Assembly (NCBI GenBank): GCA_002293065.1
Contig: DBCN01000155.1
Location: 1-20,753, forward strand
Reading direction: 5' to 3'
Origin: Opitutia bacterium UBA957
Lineage (GTDB): Bacteria > Verrucomicrobiota > Verrucomicrobiia > Opitutales > UBA953
DNA length: 20,753 nt
Positions 17,789-20,753 of the stretch are shown here, in pieces. Made by a program: the position numbers and the translations under genes. Within the stretch, counting starts at the first letter, position 1. Every line of letters starts with the position of its first letter. The notes below the pieces were generated by a model, which saw only the letters and a list, made by a program, of their open reading frames with translations, did no database searches and was not told the origin of the DNA.

Positions 17789-18880
17789 TTAGAGCTCGTC
17801 GTCGCTGACGGTTTCCAGGTTGGCCGACTTCTGGTATTCGGTGACGCGACCTTCGAAGAAGTTCTGCTCCTTCTTCAGGTCCATCATCTCGGACAACCAC
17901 GGGAAAGGATTGACGGGGTCGACCGTGAGCGGCTCGAGGCCGCAATTGCGCAGACGGCGGTCGGCGATGAAGTCGATGTACTGCTCGAACTCCTTGGAGG
18001 AGAGGCCGAGGCCGTTGATCGGGAGGCAATCGCGGATGAAGTCCTTCTCCAGCGCCACGGCGGTGGCCATGAGCTGACGGAGTTCCTCGCGGAAGGCGGG
18101 CGTCCAGATGTCGGGGTTCTCCTTCACCAGCTCGAGCAAGAGGCGGCAGAAGAGGTCGATGTGGTTGGACTCGTCGCGCAGCGTGTACTTGAACATGTTG
18201 CCGATGCCCGGGAACTTGTTTTGGCGGGCCAAGGAAAGCACCATGCCGAAGAGGCCGTAGAACTGCGTGCCTTCCATGCATTGGCCGAAGAGGAACATGT
18301 TGTGGGCCAAGGCCTGCTTGTCCTCGAGCTTCGTGAGGTCGAGCTTGCGGCGGAGGGCGCGGGAATTGTTGACGACGAACGCCGCCTTCTTGGCGATCGT
18401 CGGGATGTCTTCGAACATCGCTTCGCACTCGTGCGGGTTGATGCCCAACGAGGAGATCATGTACACCAGGGAGTCGGCGTGGATGTTCTCCTCATGCGCA
18501 TGGCGACCGAGCACGAGCTTGAGCTCGGGAGCGGTCACGACCTCGCGCACGACGTGGATGATGTTGTCGCCCACGATGCCCTCGGCGGCGGAGAAATAAC
18601 CGATGGCCATCTTGATGATCCAGCGGTCGATGTCGGTGATGTTGCCGTTGGTGTCGCGCCACTGCTGGCAGTCTTCCTGCATCGGGATCTCTTCCGGCTC
18701 CCAGTGGTTGGCCTTCATCGTCTTGTAGAGGTCGTAGGCCCACTGGTACTTCAACGGGAGGATGTTGAAGAACATGGTCTGGCGACCGTTGATGACCTTC
18801 TTGCTGTTGAAGGCCTCTTCGGCCTTCGTTTTGTCGAGGATGAAGGATTTTTTGCCTACGGTGATCGTAATCGTTTCCAT
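17789..18880 (-). CDS. nrdB: Ribonucleoside-diphosphate reductase class I, small (beta/R2) subunit, class Ic-like
   Basis: This 363-residue ferritin-like R2 protein houses the metal site that generates the oxidant for NrdA. Metal ligands can be placed as E100 (AAEGIVGD), E131 and H134 (EENIH), E203 (CMEGTQ), and E237 and H240 (RDESNH). E100 is 31 residues before E131, the same spacing as D84 to E115 in E. coli, so the first ligand is Glu instead of Asp. The residue four after H134, where E. coli has the radical Y122, is L138. Glu as first ligand and a non-Tyr radical position are the marks of class Ic R2 proteins, such as the Mn/Fe enzyme of Chlamydia trachomatis, which has Phe. W60 (HWEPEEI), Tyr349 near the C-terminus and the acidic tail (SDDEL) fit the radical-transfer and NrdA-docking roles. 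The start ATG at 18880 is preceded by a C/T-rich tract. NrdR-type boxes lie upstream. Confidence 0.95.
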   Translation of the reverse strand: METITITVGKKSFILDKTKAEEAFNSKKVINGRQTMFFNILPLKYQWAYDLYKTMKANHWEPEEIPMQEDCQQWRDTNGNITDIDRWIIKMAIGYFSAAEGIVGDNIIHVVREVVTAPELKLVLGRHAHEENIHADSLVYMISSLGINPHECEAMFEDIPTIAKKAAFVVNNSRALRRKLDLTKLEDKQALAHNMFLFGQCMEGTQFYGLFGMVLSLARQNKFPGIGNMFKYTLRDESNHIDLFCRLLLELVKENPDIWTPAFREELRQLMATAVALEKDFIRDCLPINGLGLSSKEFEQYIDFIADRRLRNCGLEPLTVDPVNPFPWLSEMMDLKKEQNFFEGRVTEYQKSANLETVSDDEL

Positions 18881-18951
18881 GGAGGAGAGGGGGAGAGAAA
18901 GGGCTTATTTAGAGGCCAAGGACGGCCGCTAGAAATTGGTATAGAAGGGAA

Positions 18952-18957
18952 ATAATA
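18952..18957 (-). promoter_or_regulatory. Candidate -10 element of the nrdB promoter
   Basis: On the minus strand this reads TATTAT, five of six bases of the -10 consensus, about 70 bp before the nrdB ATG. The hexamer 17 bp upstream (TCATTT) is a poor -35. It overlaps the nrdB-proximal NrdR-like box, which would fit repression by promoter occlusion. Confidence 0.4.
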
Positions 18958-18969
18958 CTAGATGTAGGG
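18954..18969 (-). promoter_or_regulatory. NrdR box 1 (proximal to nrdB)
   Basis: The minus strand reads CCCTACATCTAGTATT. It fits the palindromic NrdR box (published consensus acaCwAtATaTwGtgt) at the CTA, AT and TAGT positions, but lacks the final GTG. It is nearly identical to box 2 and lies exactly 32 bp from it. NrdR is the widespread ATP/dATP-sensing repressor of ribonucleotide reductase genes and usually binds paired boxes. Confidence 0.7.
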
Positions 18970-18985
18970 GGTGCAAATGAAAACC

Positions 18986-19001
18986 AACACTAAATGTAGG
19001 G
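18986..19001 (-). promoter_or_regulatory. NrdR box 2 (distal)
   Basis: The minus strand reads CCCTACATTTAGTGTT, matching 12 of 15 aligned positions of an idealised NrdR palindrome (ACACTATATATAGTGT). It differs from box 1 at two of 16 positions. The 32-bp centre-to-centre distance equals about three helical turns, placing both sites on one face of the DNA, as is typical of NrdR box pairs. Confidence 0.75.
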
Positions 19002-19217
19002 TTTTTTCGCAAACCGCTGAGGTTTCGCAACTTGGGGAAGCAACTTTATTCACATTCGCCGGTTTTGACGAAATTTTGATGAAGAAAGCCTCGGTGAACA
19101 CCTCAGGGAGAAAACCTGGCCTCGGCTGGGGCGCAAACGTCAGTTGTTAGTGTTGCTCACGCTGTTCACCCCACCCGCGGGGTTGCCCCTGGGCGGTCCT
19201 TCCTCCAGCCTGCCCGC
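19002..19217. other. Remaining nrdB-yihY intergenic sequence
   Basis: No gene is supported in the 216 bases between box 2 and the next ATG. The first half is AT-rich and contains a pair of 11-base near-identical tandem units (TTTTGACGAAA at 19063, TTTTGATGAAG at 19074) and a small palindrome GGTG-AA-CACC (19093-19102). The half nearer the membrane protein gene is G+C-rich. A promoter for the plus-strand gene must lie here, but no hexamer pair stands out. Confidence 0.4.
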
Positions 19218-20675
19218 ATGCAACCAGGTCAGCCGGATAAAAACCCCGAAAAGCCCGCCCGCCCCGCCCTGCTGGCCTCTTGCTGGACGCCCGAGGCGCT
19301 CGCGGAACGCGGGGCCCGGGGCGCCCTGAAGACCTGCTGGCGCGTCCTGGTCACCTGCTGGCATGGCACGCTCGGCAATCGCCTGCCGCAACAATCGGCG
19401 GCGTTGACCTATTACACGTTGATGTCCGTCGGCCCGCTCCTCGCGCTCGCCCTCACGGTTTCTGGATACATCCTCACGCGATCGGCCAACCACGGGGACA
19501 ATCCCGCGAAACAAGCCATCGTCGCCGGCATCGCTTACGTGGTACCGCAAGTGGCCGCGACGACGCCCACGCCGAACGGTGGCGCGAGCAGCCCCAAGCA
19601 ACTCCGCGACATCAACGTCGAGCTCGACGCGTTCGTCGACCGCCTCCTCGCGAATGCCGCGAACGGCCAAGCGGGCGTGGTCGGATTGGCCCTCATCCTC
19701 GTGCTCGCGGTACTCATGCTGAGCCGCGTGGAGGATGCGCTCAACGGCATCTGGGGCGTCCGCCACGGCCGCAGTTGGCGCGACCGTTTCGCGAACTACC
19801 TCCTCTTCCTCGTCCTGTTCTTCCTGATCGGCGCCACGACGGTCACGATGCTTTCGATGGCGGCGATCGCCAAGGTGTTCGGGGACAGCACCAACTGGCT
19901 GGGAGACTGGCTCATCCGGCTGCCGTGGGGCGAAGAGCTGATCGGCTTCATCGCCGGGAACGGCCCCTTCCTCGTCTCCCTCGGCCTGCTGGCATTGGCG
20001 TTCGCGATCTTCAATCGGATGATGCCGAACGTGCGCGTGCGCTGGAGCGCGGCGCTCCTCGGCGGCGCCACGGTCGCGTTCCTCATCACGACCAACCATC
20101 ATCTCGCCGCCGTTTACGTCGGCAAAGTCGCGCAGTTCCAGGACCTCTACGGGGAACTCAGCATCATCATGGTGCTCATGTTCGGCACCTACCTCTCTTG
20201 GCTCTTCGTCCTGTTCGGGGGGCAGGTCGCTTACGCCTATCAGCACCGCCGGGCGCTCGCTCGCCACAAGGCCTGGGAAAGCTTGAGCCATCGGGCCCGC
20301 CGGACCCTCGCCTTCATCTGCGCGGCGGAGACGCTCCGCCGCTATCGCGGGGGCCAAGCTGGTCCCAGGGCCGAAGACATCGCCGACATCGCCCACATCC
20401 CGGCGACGGTGGCCGACGGTTGCCTCCAAATGCTGCGCGAGGCTGGCCTCCTCGCCATGGAAAGCCGGACCGAGGGACACCGCCCCGCCCGTCCGCTCGA
20501 GGCGATGACGGTGGGACAGCTCTGGGGCGTGGTTGACCTACATTCCGACAGCCAGGCAGGCGAACCCGACCTGCGGAGCGATCCCGCGGCCCGGGAGCTC
20601 TCCCTGATCGAGCAGCGCCTGATGCAGACCCCTGCGTCGCAAGTCACGCTCGGCGAACTCGCCGCCCGTTCCTGA
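19218..20675 (+). CDS. YihY/BrkB-family inner membrane protein (formerly annotated ribonuclease BN-like)
   Basis: This 485-residue protein has the family pattern of about six membrane segments: near residues 62-88, 150-172, 192-218, 247-265, 277-300 and 313-340. Diagnostic stretches are QQSAALTYYTLMSVGPLL (58-75), RVEDALNGIWGVR (170-182) and MPNVRVRWSAALLGG (269-283), which match the conserved SAaLaYyt..sl.PLL, aln.iw and vP...v.w..a..Ga positions of YihY/BrkB proteins. Once called RNase BN in error, the family has no settled biochemical role; transport or envelope functions have been proposed. After the membrane domain a soluble tail (about 350-485) contains a helix-turn-helix-like stretch (EDIADIAHIP to LREAGLL), as in the longer family members. 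The loop at about 90-135 is longer than usual. The ATG lacks a Shine-Dalgarno sequence. Gene identity is firm at family level only. Confidence 0.88.
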   Translation: MQPGQPDKNPEKPARPALLASCWTPEALAERGARGALKTCWRVLVTCWHGTLGNRLPQQSAALTYYTLMSVGPLLALALTVSGYILTRSANHGDNPAKQAIVAGIAYVVPQVAATTPTPNGGASSPKQLRDINVELDAFVDRLLANAANGQAGVVGLALILVLAVLMLSRVEDALNGIWGVRHGRSWRDRFANYLLFLVLFFLIGATTVTMLSMAAIAKVFGDSTNWLGDWLIRLPWGEELIGFIAGNGPFLVSLGLLALAFAIFNRMMPNVRVRWSAALLGGATVAFLITTNHHLAAVYVGKVAQFQDLYGELSIIMVLMFGTYLSWLFVLFGGQVAYAYQHRRALARHKAWESLSHRARRTLAFICAAETLRRYRGGQAGPRAEDIADIAHIPATVADGCLQMLREAGLLAMESRTEGHRPARPLEAMTVGQLWGVVDLHSDSQAGEPDLRSDPAARELSLIEQRLMQTPASQVTLGELAARS

Positions 20676-20753
20676 AGGGGTTGGGCGACCGCCCTCGGGC
20701 ACGCCCGCCCAGCCGCTGTATCGGCGGCGCAAGCGGATCACCCATGACCCAGC

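Noticed and set aside
20676..20753. The last 78 bases, including an ATG at 20744 and an open frame reading LYRRRKRITHDP
   Set aside because: Only ten bases follow the ATG, and the open frame has no start codon inside the window. It may be the approach to another gene, but nothing can be supported.

Overview
The window is about two thirds G+C and reads as chromosomal DNA from a member of the Verrucomicrobiota (PVC superphylum). The assignment rests on two giant proteins that look like Verru_Chthon cassette protein A, a family I know only from that phylum, and on a ribonucleotide reductase of the type found in Chlamydiae and their relatives. Class and genus cannot be fixed from the sequence; Opitutae-like is a guess. 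No rRNA, tRNA, CRISPR array, insertion sequence or phage gene was seen.

Layout. (1) Positions 1-1668, minus strand: an apparent operon exbB-exbD-M42 metallopeptidase, the last gene running off the left edge. (2) Positions 1669-1865: an AT-rich divergent intergenic region with an 8-bp inverted repeat and a short hairpin. (3) Positions 1866-13632, plus strand: two copies of a module in which a giant cassette-A-like protein (1647 and 1465 residues) is followed within 4 bp by a small exported protein. Module 1 has one small gene and ends in a strong intrinsic terminator at 7617-7653. Module 2 has two small genes that overlap by 4 bp. The three small proteins are paralogues of one family that I do not recognise. 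(4) Positions 13592-18880, minus strand: nrdB, nrdA, a terminator, then a 6-phosphogluconolactonase gene whose 3' end overlaps the last small gene tail to tail by 41 bp. (5) Positions 18881-19217: an intergenic region with two NrdR-box-like 16-mers exactly 32 bp apart upstream of nrdB. (6) Positions 19218-20675, plus strand: a YihY/BrkB-family membrane protein, then 78 bases without a supportable gene.

How the parts work together. nrdB and nrdA form a class I ribonucleotide reductase. Its small subunit has Glu as first metal ligand and Leu where the radical Tyr normally sits (class Ic-like). Its large subunit appears to carry three tandem ATP-cone segments. The tandem boxes suggest NrdR repression. 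The giant proteins have a prepilin-like N-terminus lacking Glu at +5 and two features resembling the minor pseudopilin GspK/PilX, so the duplicated modules may belong to a pilus- or type II secretion-like envelope machine. The pseudopilin partners normally expected beside cassette protein A are absent here and an uncharacterised exported family takes their place. This is the most interesting part of the window. Most starts lack a recognisable Shine-Dalgarno sequence, and several are preceded by pyrimidine-rich tracts.
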